From Roseobacter sinensis (GTDB taxonomy: Bacteria; Pseudomonadota; Alphaproteobacteria; Rhodobacterales; Rhodobacteraceae): a DNA stretch of 64,000 nucleotides. The notes beneath the pieces are model-generated. The model ran no database searches. It saw nothing but the letters and a program-made list of their open reading frames with translations, and had not been told where the DNA came from. Position 1 is the stretch's first letter, and every line of letters begins with the position of its first letter. The translations under genes were made by a program, and so were the position numbers. The stretch lies in contig NZ_JALIEB010000003.1 of the NCBI RefSeq assembly GCF_025755255.1, positions 62,001-126,000 on the forward strand, in the 5' to 3' direction. Positions 8,294 to 17,840 of the stretch are shown here, one piece after another.

Positions 8294-9756
8294 GGGGTCA
8301 CCTCCCGCCAGTCCCGGTTGTCACGACGCATCAGCTGAGCCGCGGCATCCGGCCCCGCGCTGTGGCTGTCGTAAGGCTTGGGCACATCACCGCGGTTTGT
8401 CCACCCCTCGATGATCGGATCGGTCCAGGCCCAGGCGGCTTCGACCTCGTCGCCGCGCATGAAGAGGGTCTGGTTGCCCCGGATCACATCCATGATAAGC
8501 CGTTCATAGGCATCGACATTTTCAGCCCCATCCGGCCCCAGTGCATCCGCGAAAGTCATGTCGAGTGGCACGTCGATGAGCCGCATTCCGCCGGGTCCCG
8601 GCTCCTTGATGGTCACGCTGAGCTTGATGCCTTCATTCGGCTGCAGCCGGATCGACAGCACGTTGCGATGCCGCCCGGCCTCTTCGCCGAAGATCGAGTG
8701 CGGCGTGTCCTTGAAGACGATCGAAATCTCCGAGGAGCGCGCCACCATCCGCTTGCCGGTGCGCAGGTAGAACGGCGTGGCGGCCCACCGCCAGTTGGCG
8801 ATGTGGGTCTTGAGCGCGATGAAGCTCTCGGTCCTCGATTTGGGGTTTTCCACGGCCGTGCGGTAGTCCGGCAGGCTCTCGGGGTCGTCCGGGTCGGCGC
8901 TGTACTGGCCGCGCACGATGTGATGCGGCTGCACCGGCTCGAGTGCGCGGATCACCTTGAGCTTTTCATCGCGCACCGCATCAGGATCGAACCGTGCAGG
9001 CGGCTCCATCGCGATGAGGCAGAGAAGCTGCATCAGGTGGTTCTGCACCATGTCGCGCATGGCCCCCGACTTGTCGTAGTAGTCGCCACGCCCGCCCACG
9101 CCCACGGTTTCGGCCACGGTGATCTGGATGTGATCCACGAACTGGCTGTTCCAGAGCGGTTCGAACAACATGTTGCCGAAGCGCACGGCCATGAGGTTTT
9201 GCACCGTCTCCTTCCCGAGATAGTGATCGATCCGGTAGATCTGGCGCTCGTCGAAGAAGGCCGCGAGATCCTGGTTGAGCTGCCGCGCCGAAGCCAGATC
9301 GCGCCCGAACGGCTTTTCCACGACGATACGGCTGTCATCATCGGTCAGCCCGTGGGCGTTGAGCCGCTCAGCCAGATCGCCGAAGAGGCCCGGTGCGACC
9401 GAGAAGTAGAACGCCCGCACCACTTTGCGCCGCATGTGGCCGGCCAGGGCGCGCCAGCCGGTTTCGCCGCGCGCATCAATGGCGACGTAAGACAGCGTCT
9501 CCAGAAAGGCGCTCAGCTTGTCTTGGTCGACAGCCTTGCCGTCGCCGAATTCCGCGATGGCCTCTCCGATCATCTCGCGGTAGGCCGCATCGTCCATCTC
9601 GGCCCGCGCGGCGCCGATCACCCGCGCCTCCGGAGGCATCTGGCCCGCGCAGTAACGCCGGAACAGCCCCGGCAGAATCTTGCGGCGCGCCAGATCGCCC
9701 GTGCCGCCGAAAATCACGAGATCGAAGGGATCAACGGGTATAACGCGCGAAACCAT
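8290..9756 (-). CDS. zwf: Glucose-6-phosphate 1-dehydrogenase
   Basis: This 488-residue enzyme oxidises glucose 6-phosphate to 6-phosphogluconolactone with NAD(P). The coenzyme-binding motif FGGTGDLARRKILPGLF is at residues 16-32 and the substrate-binding active site RIDHYLGKE lies near residue 175. The ATG at 9756 is preferred to one 12 codons upstream because an AGGAAAGA ribosome site lies just before it and the family usually starts close to the dinucleotide-binding strand. It is the first gene of zwf-pgl-pgi; edd and eda are not in the window. The 173-base gap to the divergent radical SAM gene must hold its promoter. Confidence 0.96.
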   Translation of the reverse strand: MVSRVIPVDPFDLVIFGGTGDLARRKILPGLFRRYCAGQMPPEARVIGAARAEMDDAAYREMIGEAIAEFGDGKAVDQDKLSAFLETLSYVAIDARGETGWRALAGHMRRKVVRAFYFSVAPGLFGDLAERLNAHGLTDDDSRIVVEKPFGRDLASARQLNQDLAAFFDERQIYRIDHYLGKETVQNLMAVRFGNMLFEPLWNSQFVDHIQITVAETVGVGGRGDYYDKSGAMRDMVQNHLMQLLCLIAMEPPARFDPDAVRDEKLKVIRALEPVQPHHIVRGQYSADPDDPESLPDYRTAVENPKSRTESFIALKTHIANWRWAATPFYLRTGKRMVARSSEISIVFKDTPHSIFGEEAGRHRNVLSIRLQPNEGIKLSVTIKEPGPGGMRLIDVPLDMTFADALGPDGAENVDAYERLIMDVIRGNQTLFMRGDEVEAAWAWTDPIIEGWTNRGDVPKPYDSHSAGPDAAAQLMRRDNRDWREVTP

Positions 9757-9929
9757 AAGGGGTCTTTCCTGAGTGGGTGGCGCGTTGGCCACTGTTCATG
9801 TTAGCGCAAACATGCCGCGAATGAAACCTGATCACAAGAGCGTGCAGGTGGGTCAAAAGCTGTTTTCTTGCATTTACCTATCCCCTAGCACAAGGTCACG
9901 GCAACAGGCACGCAAGGACCACGACCCAA

Positions 9930-10877
9930 ATGAAAGATCTGGCACCGGCCAATGCAGGCAAGTTCATCGACCCCGAGGTGACCGCCGAAGGTGAACCGCG
10001 TGCGACCGTCGCCCTGACCGCGCCAAAGACGCTGTGGTTCAACACCGGCACGCTCTGCAACATCGCATGTCTGAACTGTTATATCGAGAGCAGCCCGTCG
10101 AACGACCGGCTGGTCTATATCACCGCGGATGAGGTGTCAGATTACCTCGACCAGATCGATGCGCGCGGCTGGCCGATCTCGGAGATTGCATTTACCGGCG
10201 GCGAGCCCTTCATGAACCCCGAGATGATCGAGATGGCGCGCCGGTCGCTGGCGCGCGGATATGAGGTTCTCATCCTGACAAATGCCATGCGCCCGATGAT
10301 GCGGCGCAAGATGCAGGAGGGTCTGAAAGAGTTGAATGCCGCCTTCCCCGGCAGGCTGACCCTCCGGGTTTCTGTCGATCACTACGAGGCGGACCTGCAC
10401 GATGCTGAGCGGGGCGCCGGCGTCTTCGAAAAGACCCTCCACGGCATGAGATGGCTACGGGACAACGGGCTGCGCATGGCCGTGGCGGGCCGCTCCATCA
10501 TGGCGCATGACGAGGCGGAAAGCCGGGCGGGCTATGCCGCGTTTTTTGTCGAGCACGGCTTTGACATCGATGCCGACGATCCGACGATGACGGTTCTCTT
10601 TCCGGAAATGGACGAGACGGTCGAGGTGCCTGAAATCACCACCGCCTGCTGGGGTGTCTTGAACAAATCCCCCGATGCGCTGATGTGCGCTTCCTCGCGG
10701 ATGGTGGTCAAACGCAAGGGCGCGGATCGGCCTGCTGTTCTGGCCTGCACACTGCTGCCCTACTCGCCGGAGTTCGAACTCGGCCACACGCTGGCCGACG
10801 CCGAAAAGGCGGTGGCATTGAACCATCCGCATTGCGCCAAGTTCTGTGTCCTCGGCGGGGCCAGCTGTTCAGCCTGA
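9930..10877 (+). CDS. Radical SAM protein of unknown function
   Basis: This 315-residue protein has the radical SAM cluster motif C43-x3-C47-x2-C50 in TGTLCNIACLNCY, followed by the SAM-binding FTGGEP motif around residue 90. The C-terminal third holds further cysteines (TTACWG, LMCASS, VLACTL and a terminal C-x3-C-x6-C cluster ending GGASCSA), suggesting one or more auxiliary iron-sulfur clusters as in SPASM-type enzymes. An AAGGA ribosome site precedes the ATG. It stands alone on the plus strand between zwf and usg, so context gives no substrate. Peptide modification is common for this architecture, but no precursor peptide is visible next to it. Confidence 0.85.
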   Translation: MKDLAPANAGKFIDPEVTAEGEPRATVALTAPKTLWFNTGTLCNIACLNCYIESSPSNDRLVYITADEVSDYLDQIDARGWPISEIAFTGGEPFMNPEMIEMARRSLARGYEVLILTNAMRPMMRRKMQEGLKELNAAFPGRLTLRVSVDHYEADLHDAERGAGVFEKTLHGMRWLRDNGLRMAVAGRSIMAHDEAESRAGYAAFFVEHGFDIDADDPTMTVLFPEMDETVEVPEITTACWGVLNKSPDALMCASSRMVVKRKGADRPAVLACTLLPYSPEFELGHTLADAEKAVALNHPHCAKFCVLGGASCSA

Positions 10878-10908
10878 TCAGCCGGGAGCCTCCGCTGTCG
10901 GACGCAGT

Positions 10909-11178
10909 TCAGTGCAAGGTAAATTCGCCAGTCACATTGCGCCACTCGCCCGGGCTGATCATCTTGCGGTGGGTGAAGCGCACCGAATGCAGCGGACCTT
11001 CGATTTCCGACTTCCAGAAGTCGACGAATTCAAAGAGCCGCGGATGGTCTGGCGCAATGTCGTATTCCTGCCAGATGAAGCTGTTCAGAACGTTCTGATA
11101 GTCGGGCATGCGGTAGAAGAATTCAGCCGTGGTCAGGCCGTATCCTTTCAGCATCAATTCGGTTTCGGATCGGTTCAT
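10909..11178 (-). CDS. usg: Usg family protein
   Basis: This 89-residue protein matches the Usg family, small cytoplasmic proteins first noted beside tryptophan genes in Caulobacter and conserved in alphaproteobacteria. Recognisable blocks are LKGYGLTTAEFFYRMPDYQNVLNSFIWQEYDIAPDHPRLFEF in composition (residues 9-51) and the C-terminal RFTHRKMISPGEWR. A GGAG ribosome site lies 8 bases before the ATG. No tryptophan genes are next to it here; it converges with the radical SAM gene and is divergent from gyrA. Its molecular function is not known. Confidence 0.88.
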   Translation of the reverse strand: MNRSETELMLKGYGLTTAEFFYRMPDYQNVLNSFIWQEYDIAPDHPRLFEFVDFWKSEIEGPLHSVRFTHRKMISPGEWRNVTGEFTLH

Positions 11179-11368
11179 GTGTGTCTCCGCAACTGGTTAA
11201 CGGGTCCAGAATGGCAGGATCAAATTACTTTTCAATAAAAACAGCCTGTTATCACTTGATGTGCCCGGCTGCCAGCCGGAGGAGACGTGAGGGATTGCAC
11301 CCTATGTGTCCCCTCTGATAGTGTTGATCCACAATATATAGACCCTGCGGAAAAATTGGGCAATTTAC

Positions 11369-14122
11369 GTGAGCGACACACCACAACCCCCTGAAAATGA
11401 TGATGAAATGATGCCGGAGCGCCCAGCCTACGATGGGCCGACTGTCAGCATCGAGCATGAGATGCGCACGTCTTATCTCGATTACGCGATGTCCGTCATC
11501 GTCAGCCGGGCGATCCCGGATCTGCGGGATGGCTTAAAACCTGTGCATCGCCGCATCCTTTTCGCCATGCATGAGACGGGCAACAGCCACGACAAGGCCT
11601 ATCGCAAGTCTGCGCGCCCGGTCGGCGACGTGATGGGTCAGTATCACCCACATGGCGATTCGGCGATCTACGATGCGCTGGTGCGCATGGCGCAGGATTT
11701 CTCCATGTCGCTGCCTCTGCTCGACGGCCAGGGCAATTTCGGGTCGATGGATGGGGATAACCCCGCGGCAATGCGCTACACCGAAGTGCGCATGGACAAG
11801 CCTGCCGCCTATCTCTTGAACGATATCGACAAAGACACCGTCGATTTTCAGGACAATTATGATGGCAAGCAGCAGGAGCCCACGGTGCTCCCTGCCCGCT
11901 TCCCGAACATGCTGGTCAATGGTGCCGGCGGTATTGCAGTCGGCATGGCCACAAACATCCCGCCGCACAACCTCGGCGAAGTGGTCGATGCGACGCTGGC
12001 GCTGATCGAAGACCCGGACCTGACCTCTGAACAGCTCATCGAGTATGTGCCCGGCCCCGATTTCCCGACAGGCGGGATCATGCTGGGTCGCTCCGGCGCG
12101 CGCAAAGCCTATCTGGAGGGGCGCGGCTCGGTCATCGTGCGGGCCAAGACGCGCTTGGAAGAGCTGCGCAAGGACCGCTGGGCGATCGTCGTGGATGAGA
12201 TCCCCTATCAGGTGAACAAATCCACGATGATCGAGAAGATCGCCGAGCAGGTGCGCGAGAAGAAGATCGACGGCATCGCCCATGTGCAGGACGAATCCGA
12301 CCGCAACGGGGTGCGCGTGGTGATCGAGCTCAAGCGCGATGCGGTCTCGGACGTGGTGCTGAACCAGCTTTACCGCTTCACACCGATGCAGACCTATTTC
12401 GGCTGCAACATGCTGGCACTGAACGGCGGCCGGCCCGAACAGCTGACCCTGCGCAAGTTCCTGACCTACTTCATCGATTTCCGCGAGGATGTGGTTGCGC
12501 GCCGCACGGCTTACCTGCTCCGGAAAGCGCGGGAGCGCAGCCATATTCTCTGTGGTCTGGCCGTCGCGGTCACCAATATCGATGAGGTGGTGGCCTCCAT
12601 CCGCGCGTCTGCCGACGCGGCGGAGGCCCGCGAAAAGCTGATGACGCGGCGCTGGCCCGCCGAACAGATCCTCGATTACATCGCCCTGATCGACGATCCG
12701 ACCCATACGGCCAATGACGACGGCACCTACAACCTCTCCGAGGCGCAGGCCCGCGCCATTCTCGAACTGCGACTGCAACGGCTCACGCAGATCGGCGTCA
12801 AAGAGGTGACCGACGAGCTCGAAGAGCTCGCGGGCAAGATCAAGGAGTACCTCGAGATCCTCGGCAGCCGCGAGCGGATCATGGGCATCATCGCCGACGA
12901 GCTGCGTGAGGTGCGCGAACTTTTCGCCGTGCCGCGTCGCACCGAGATCGTCGACTGGTCTGGCGATATGGACGACGAAGACCTGATCGCGCGCGAAGAT
13001 ATGGTCGTGACCGTCACCTCGGGCGGCTATATCAAACGCACGCCCCTGGCCGATTTCCGCAGCCAGCGCCGCGGCGGCAAGGGGCTCGCTGGCATGCAGA
13101 CAAAGGAAGAGGATGTGGTCACCACCCTCTTCGTCGCCAACACGCACACACAACTGCTCTTCTTCACCACGGACGGGATGGTCTACAAGCTCAAGACCTG
13201 GCGCCTGCCGCAGGGCGGGCGGACATCGAAGGGCAAGGCGATTGTGAACATCCTGCCGATCCCCTCGGGTGTCTCGGTGGCCGCGATCCTGCCGATCGAC
13301 CGGCCGGAGGAGGACTGGTCGGAGCTCCAGATCGTCTTCGCGACCTCCGCGGGCACCGTCCGGCGCAATGCGCTGAGCGATTTCACCAATGTGAAATCCA
13401 ATGGCAAGATCGCGATGAAGTTCGAGGACGAGCACGCCGAGACCACGCTGATCAACGCGCGCATCGCCTCACCGGATGACGACGTGATGCTGGTCACCGC
13501 CTCGGGCCGGGCGATCCGCTTCCCCTCGACGGACGTGCGGGTTTTCAACTCGCGCAGCTCGGTGGGCGTGCGCGGCGTGAAACTCAACGGCGACGACAAG
13601 GTTGTCTCCATGTCGATCATTCGGCATTTCGATGCCACGTCGGATGAACGCGCGGCCTATCTCAAGATGCGCCGCGCCATGGCGGGGATCGCAGATGATG
13701 CAGAGAGCAACGGCACGGATGAGGAAGAGACCGACGCGAACGCCACCATCAGCCCCGACCGCTATGCCGAGATGTCGGCGGCGGAAAACCTGATCCTGAC
13801 GCTGACGGCGGGTGGTTCGGGCAAGCTCAGCTCCAGCCACGATTACCCGGTGCGCGGCCGTGGCGGGATGGGCGTGCAGGCCATGGACAAGGCGATGCGC
13901 GGCGGTGCGCTTGTGGCCTCTTTCCCTGTCGAGATGGACGATCAGATCATGCTGGCGACCTCCAAGGGCCAGTCGATCCGCGTGCCGGTCGAGGGCATCT
14001 CCTTCCGCTCCCGGTCGGCAGGGGGCGTGAAGGTGTTCGACACCGGTCAGGGCGAAGAGGTCGTGAGCGTCGCCTGGATCGCGGATCAGGGCGAGGCCGC
14101 CGAAGAGGCGACGGAGGAATAG
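11369..14122 (+). CDS. gyrA: DNA gyrase subunit A
   Basis: This 917-residue subunit of DNA gyrase cleaves and rejoins DNA during negative supercoiling, working with GyrB. The catalytic tyrosine is Y137 in [10 protein letters not shown]. The quinolone-resistance region [12 protein letters not shown] carries Ser98 and Asp102, equivalents of the sensitive E. coli S83 and D87. The GyrA box QRRGGKG at residues 566-572 separates it from ParC. The C-terminal beta-pinwheel carries an acidic insert rich in D/E around residues 773-795 and an acidic tail. The start is GTG at 11369; the ribosome site is weak. The 190-base upstream gap holds a small CCGGCT/AGCCGG hairpin at 11265-11279 but no confident promoter. 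Confidence 0.97.
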   Translation: MSDTPQPPENDDEMMPERPAYDGPTVSIEHEMRTSYLDYAMSVIVSRAIPDLRDGLKPVHRRILFAMHETGNSHDKAYRKSARPVGDVMGQYHPHGDSAIYDALVRMAQDFSMSLPLLDGQGNFGSMDGDNPAAMRYTEVRMDKPAAYLLNDIDKDTVDFQDNYDGKQQEPTVLPARFPNMLVNGAGGIAVGMATNIPPHNLGEVVDATLALIEDPDLTSEQLIEYVPGPDFPTGGIMLGRSGARKAYLEGRGSVIVRAKTRLEELRKDRWAIVVDEIPYQVNKSTMIEKIAEQVREKKIDGIAHVQDESDRNGVRVVIELKRDAVSDVVLNQLYRFTPMQTYFGCNMLALNGGRPEQLTLRKFLTYFIDFREDVVARRTAYLLRKARERSHILCGLAVAVTNIDEVVASIRASADAAEAREKLMTRRWPAEQILDYIALIDDPTHTANDDGTYNLSEAQARAILELRLQRLTQIGVKEVTDELEELAGKIKEYLEILGSRERIMGIIADELREVRELFAVPRRTEIVDWSGDMDDEDLIAREDMVVTVTSGGYIKRTPLADFRSQRRGGKGLAGMQTKEEDVVTTLFVANTHTQLLFFTTDGMVYKLKTWRLPQGGRTSKGKAIVNILPIPSGVSVAAILPIDRPEEDWSELQIVFATSAGTVRRNALSDFTNVKSNGKIAMKFEDEHAETTLINARIASPDDDVMLVTASGRAIRFPSTDVRVFNSRSSVGVRGVKLNGDDKVVSMSIIRHFDATSDERAAYLKMRRAMAGIADDAESNGTDEEETDANATISPDRYAEMSAAENLILTLTAGGSGKLSSSHDYPVRGRGGMGVQAMDKAMRGGALVASFPVEMDDQIMLATSKGQSIRVPVEGISFRSRSAGGVKVFDTGQGEEVVSVAWIADQGEAAEEATEE

Positions 14123-14139
14123 ACGCCGATGCCTTGCCC

Positions 14140-14154
14140 CCCTTGCTTCAAGGG
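14140..14154 (+). terminator. Possible weak terminator after gyrA
   Basis: CCCTTG, a CTT loop and CAAGGG form a 6-base-pair hairpin 17 bases after the gyrA stop. There is no real T-run after it, so it may be only a stability element. Confidence 0.35.
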
Positions 14155-14212
14155 AGTGTTAAGCCCGGCGCGATAGACCCTGGTGGCGCAGAGTTCGCCA
14201 AGGGGTCTCCAC

Positions 14213-14746
14213 ATGCTGCACAGGGTTCTGGCGCCAGCCATTCTTCTTCTCGCCGCGACGGCCGCGGCTGCGACACAGTTTCAGAGCGGCGATTGGGCGG
14301 CAGCGAAGATGGGCAACCGCTGCTTCGTCTATACCGAACGGGCCGCGCCGGACACCTCGGGGACACTGATCTTCAGTTTCGATGTGAAGGGCTTCAACGC
14401 TGCCTTTCAATATGAATACACCCCCTGGCCCGGTGAGACGGACGCCCCATGGGATGAGGAGGATGCGGTCGTCCTCGAGGTTGATGGATCTGCACTCTGG
14501 CTTGGTGACGAGATGTTCACGGGCTACGGCGCCGGCGGCTACGTCGCGGAGATGACCGCCGGTTTCGTCCCCGAGATGCTGTTGAACACCATGAGTGCCG
14601 CGCAGTCGGTCACGGTCGCCCTTGATCGCGTTTTGCTTGGTGAAACATGGGTTTACGGGGTGTTCTCCATCTCGGGCTTTCGCGAGGCGCTGGCGCGGGC
14701 CGCCGAGTGGTGCAGCTTTGATCCCCGCAACCTGCCCCGCTCTTAA
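14213..14746 (+). CDS. Hypothetical exported protein
   Basis: This 177-residue protein has a Sec signal peptide (MLHRVLAPAILLLAATAAA, cleavage near residue 20). The mature protein opens FQSGDWAAAKMGNRCFVYTER and holds two cysteines (one early, one near the C-terminus) that could pair in the periplasm. The composition and the early GDW...C segment faintly recall the invasion-associated locus B family, but I cannot assign it. The ATG at 14213 has an AAGGGG ribosome site; an upstream in-frame ATG lacks one and would bury the signal sequence. It is followed by the DUF6614 gene on the same strand. Confidence 0.6.
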   Translation: MLHRVLAPAILLLAATAAAATQFQSGDWAAAKMGNRCFVYTERAAPDTSGTLIFSFDVKGFNAAFQYEYTPWPGETDAPWDEEDAVVLEVDGSALWLGDEMFTGYGAGGYVAEMTAGFVPEMLLNTMSAAQSVTVALDRVLLGETWVYGVFSISGFREALARAAEWCSFDPRNLPRS

Positions 14747-14802
14747 CGGGACCGCAAGCATTTCAGCGCAGAGTGAGCCGGTGTGACGCAAGAGGTGCTT
14801 TC

Positions 14803-15153
14803 ATGAATGTTTACTGCTGCATGATCACGTTGAAAGACGATGCCAAAGCGCTGCTCTTTGCCAAGGCGCTGGATGACTGGATGGGCTATCTGAACAGTCA
14901 GGGTGTCATCGGCGGGTGGCGACTGATGCGGCGCAAGCTCAATCTCGCGGCCGATTGCTACCGCGATTTCCTGCTGGAGATCGAGGTGGATGGCCTCGCG
15001 CAGCTGGACGACGCCTTCCGCCTGACCGGCGCGCATGACGATGATGTCGCGCAGATGCACCGCGCCGTGAACGATCTGATCGCCTCGGCCGATTTTGCGC
15101 TCTACCGCCCCTACCCCGATATGGAGCGCGCCGAGCGTATGGCGCTGCTCTGA
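14803..15153 (+). CDS. DUF6614 family protein
   Basis: This 116-residue protein looks like the DUF6614 family seen in Rhodobacteraceae: an opening MNVYCCMITLKDDAKAL, a central GWRLMRRKLNLA block and a C-terminal YRPYPDMERAERMALL. The predicted fold is a small alpha/beta ferredoxin-like domain with no signal peptide or metal-binding cluster. An AGAGGTG ribosome site precedes the ATG at 14803; ten extra codons upstream are possible but unsupported. Its function is unknown. It converges with the carboxypeptidase gene, leaving 3 bases between the stops. Confidence 0.72.
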   Translation: MNVYCCMITLKDDAKALLFAKALDDWMGYLNSQGVIGGWRLMRRKLNLAADCYRDFLLEIEVDGLAQLDDAFRLTGAHDDDVAQMHRAVNDLIASADFALYRPYPDMERAERMALL

Positions 15154-15156
15154 CGG

Positions 15157-16632
15157 CTACAGGTCGTAGATGTCGGAAAATTTCTGCTTCAGATAGGCCA
15201 GCAGCGGCGCTTCCGAGGGGGCGGCACCGCAGGCCCGCGCAATGACTTCGCGCGGCGCATAGAGCCCCCCGTGCCTTTGCACGTTCTCCCGCAGCCAGGC
15301 GGTGGCCCCGGATGCGTCCCCACGGGACAGCTGATCATCAAGGTCGGGAACCGCGGCGCGCATGGCCTCGTGCAGGCAGCCTGCATAGACATTGCCGAGA
15401 CTGTAGGTCGGGAAATAGCCGAACAGCCCCACAGACCAGTGCACATCCTGCAGCATGCCGTTCGAGGGTTTGTCGACCGCAAAGCCGAAATCTGCGGCAA
15501 AGCGGTCGTTCCACGCGGCCTCCAGATCGGCCACGCCGAGATCGCCAGCCATCAGCGCGCGCTCCAGATCGAAGCGCATCAGCACATGCAGGTTGTACTG
15601 AAGCTCGTCCGCCTCGGTGCGGATGTAGCCATCGGCAACGCGGTTGACGCTGGCATAGAAGGTCTCTTCATCGCCAATGCCGAAGTCGCCGAAGGCGTCC
15701 CGCATCTGGCCGAACAGCCAGCCCGTGAAGGCGCGGCTGCGCCCGATCTGGTTTTCGTAGATGCGGCTCTGACTTTCGTGCACCCCCATGGACACGCCCG
15801 CGCCCAGCGGGGTCAGCAGATAGGCGCGGTCGATGTTCTGCTCATATGTGGCGTGTCCAACCTCGTGAATGGTCGAATAGAAGCAGTTGAAGGGATCTTC
15901 GGGATTGGTGCGCGTCGTGATCCGCACGTCGAGCCCGGATCCGGAGCTGAAGGGGTGCACCGCCTTGTCGACCCGCCCATGGGTCATGTCGTAGCCGAAG
16001 ACCTCCGCCAGTGTGCGCGACAGCGCCATCTGTGCCGCCTCGTCGAAGCGGCCGGTCAAGGCCGGGGGCGCCGGCGCCTCGCGGACCGCGGCGCGCAGCT
16101 CAGCAAGCGCCGGCCGCAGCGCGCCGAACATCGCGGCCAGCTCATCGCCCGTGGTCCCGGGCTCGTAGTCGTCCAGAAGTGCGTCGTAGAGCGGCCCGCC
16201 CTCCGACAGCGCCTGCGCCTCTTCCCGGCGCAGCGCGATGATCTCCTTGAGGATCGGCGTAAAGGAGGCGACATCCTCGTTGGCACGCGCCTCGGCCCAG
16301 ATGCCCTGTGCCTCTGAGGTCACCCGCGCGATGCGCGTGGCCAGCGCGGCGGGCACCTTGCTGTTGCGCGCGTGGCTGCGGCGGATGTGACGCAGCTGTG
16401 CCTGGGCCGTCGCGTCGAGCTCTGCATCTTCGAGTGCCGCAAGCCACTCACCCACCTGCGGATCGATCCGCCGGGCATGCAGAACACCGGCGATTGCGGC
16501 ACATTCCTCGCCGCGTTGCGGCCCCGCACCACGCGGCATCATGGTCTCCTGGTCCCAATCGAGCCGCCCGGCGATCTGGGCCAGCGCTTCGGTCTCGCGG
16601 GTGAAGGCCATCAAGGCGTCATAAGCGGTCAT
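15157..16632 (-). CDS. M32 family metallocarboxypeptidase
   Basis: This 491-residue cytosolic enzyme removes C-terminal amino acids from peptides using a metal ion. The zinc motif HEVGH is at residues 256-260 within STIHEVGHATYEQ; further M32 signatures are VRITTR (substrate binding), VSMGVHESQSRIYENQIGRS and the C-terminal GYFPTYSLGNVYAGC. The length is usual for thermostable carboxypeptidase 1 (Taq type). The ATG at 16632 overlaps the ctaA stop (ATGA), so it ends a trmJ-ctaA-carboxypeptidase run. A long open frame upstream of the ATG is a shadow of ctaA. Confidence 0.93.
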   Translation of the reverse strand: MTAYDALMAFTRETEALAQIAGRLDWDQETMMPRGAGPQRGEECAAIAGVLHARRIDPQVGEWLAALEDAELDATAQAQLRHIRRSHARNSKVPAALATRIARVTSEAQGIWAEARANEDVASFTPILKEIIALRREEAQALSEGGPLYDALLDDYEPGTTGDELAAMFGALRPALAELRAAVREAPAPPALTGRFDEAAQMALSRTLAEVFGYDMTHGRVDKAVHPFSSGSGLDVRITTRTNPEDPFNCFYSTIHEVGHATYEQNIDRAYLLTPLGAGVSMGVHESQSRIYENQIGRSRAFTGWLFGQMRDAFGDFGIGDEETFYASVNRVADGYIRTEADELQYNLHVLMRFDLERALMAGDLGVADLEAAWNDRFAADFGFAVDKPSNGMLQDVHWSVGLFGYFPTYSLGNVYAGCLHEAMRAAVPDLDDQLSRGDASGATAWLRENVQRHGGLYAPREVIARACGAAPSEAPLLAYLKQKFSDIYDL

Positions 16633-17783
16633 GCGGAAGATCCTCGCAACGATGTGGCCAGCGGGTAGCCGCTGAGGAAACGGGCGCGCAGGATCAGGAC
16701 CCAGAGGATCACGGCCATCAGCTGGTGGACCAGCGCGATATGTACCGGCGCGCCGTAGAGCACCGTTCCGATGCCGATCACGATCTGCAAGGCGACGGCG
16801 GCCAGCACTGCGTTGAAGGCAAAGCGGGTTGCGGCATGCGCGGACTTGCGCCCGCGCAACCAGACGATGATCGCAAAGAGGGCCAGCAGGTAGCCCGTGA
16901 CCCGGTGGATGAACTGCACCAGCCCCGGGCTTTCGAAGAAGTTGCGCCACATCGGCTCGAACACGAAGGCGCTGGCGGGAAACAGCTGCCCCCCCATCAG
17001 CGGCCAGTCCGTGTAGCTGCGGCCGGCGTCGATGCCGGCGACCAGCGCCCCGATCAGGATCTGCAGGAACGCGAAGTGCAACAGACCGGTGGACATGCCC
17101 CACTGCTTTGCCTCCTTCGCCCGTCGCGCCTGCATCAGATCGCGCGCGGACCGGCCCAGTTGCAGCACGTACCAGGTGATGAACCCGAGGATCACGAAGG
17201 CAAGCCCCAGATGCGTGGCGAGCCGATAGCTCGCCACGTCCACCATGCCCTCGCCTTGTGTGACCCCCGAGGCCACCATCCACCAGCCGATGGCCCCCTG
17301 CGCGCCGCCGAGCGCGCCGAGCCACAAAAGCTTGGGCGTCCAGCCCGGTGGGATCTGACGGCGGATCGCAAACCAGCCAAAGCCGAGCGCCCACACGAGG
17401 CCGATCACGCGTCCCAACTGCCGATGACCCCATTCCCACCAGTAGATCACCTTGAAGTCCTCAAGCTCCATCCACTGGTTCTGGATCTGGAACTCGTCGA
17501 TGGCGCGGTATTTGGCGAACTCGCTTTCCCACTCCGCAGCGCTCATCGGGGGCAGCGCACCCGTGATCGGGCGCCACTCGGTGATGCTGAGCCCGCTGTC
17601 GGTGAGGCGCGTGAGCCCGCCCACCGCGATCATCAGGAAGACGAGCGCAAAGAGGATCATCAGCCAGATGCGGATCGCGCCGCGCGCGCCCGCGTGGCCC
17701 TGATCAATACCGCCTGGCTGTGCGGCTGGCCGCGTGGTCGTGGCCTCGCCAACCTCCTCGAAGAGCTTGCGCTTGCTGCTCAT
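16629..17783 (-). CDS. ctaA: Heme A synthase (COX15/CtaA type 2)
   Basis: This 384-residue membrane protein converts heme O to heme A for cytochrome aa3 oxidase. It shows about eight transmembrane segments in two four-helix halves with the conserved histidines in WEWGHRQLGR, RLATHLGLAF, QFIHRVTGYL and ALVHQLMAV. The extended first loop GLTRLTDSGLSITEWRPI is diagnostic of the family, and the cysteine pair of type 1 enzymes is absent, as in alphaproteobacterial/mitochondrial type 2. An AAGGA ribosome site precedes the ATG. It follows trmJ by 57 bases and overlaps the carboxypeptidase gene. Confidence 0.96.
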   Translation of the reverse strand: MSSKRKLFEEVGEATTTRPAAQPGGIDQGHAGARGAIRIWLMILFALVFLMIAVGGLTRLTDSGLSITEWRPITGALPPMSAAEWESEFAKYRAIDEFQIQNQWMELEDFKVIYWWEWGHRQLGRVIGLVWALGFGWFAIRRQIPPGWTPKLLWLGALGGAQGAIGWWMVASGVTQGEGMVDVASYRLATHLGLAFVILGFITWYVLQLGRSARDLMQARRAKEAKQWGMSTGLLHFAFLQILIGALVAGIDAGRSYTDWPLMGGQLFPASAFVFEPMWRNFFESPGLVQFIHRVTGYLLALFAIIVWLRGRKSAHAATRFAFNAVLAAVALQIVIGIGTVLYGAPVHIALVHQLMAVILWVLILRARFLSGYPLATSLRGSSA

Positions 17784-17840
17784 GCGATTGTCCTTGCTTT
17801 GATCTCGCGCTGCATACCTAAGACCAACGCACGGCGGCGT

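Noticed and set aside
11534-13435. 633-codon minus-strand frame inside gyrA
   Set aside because: Antisense shadow of gyrA.
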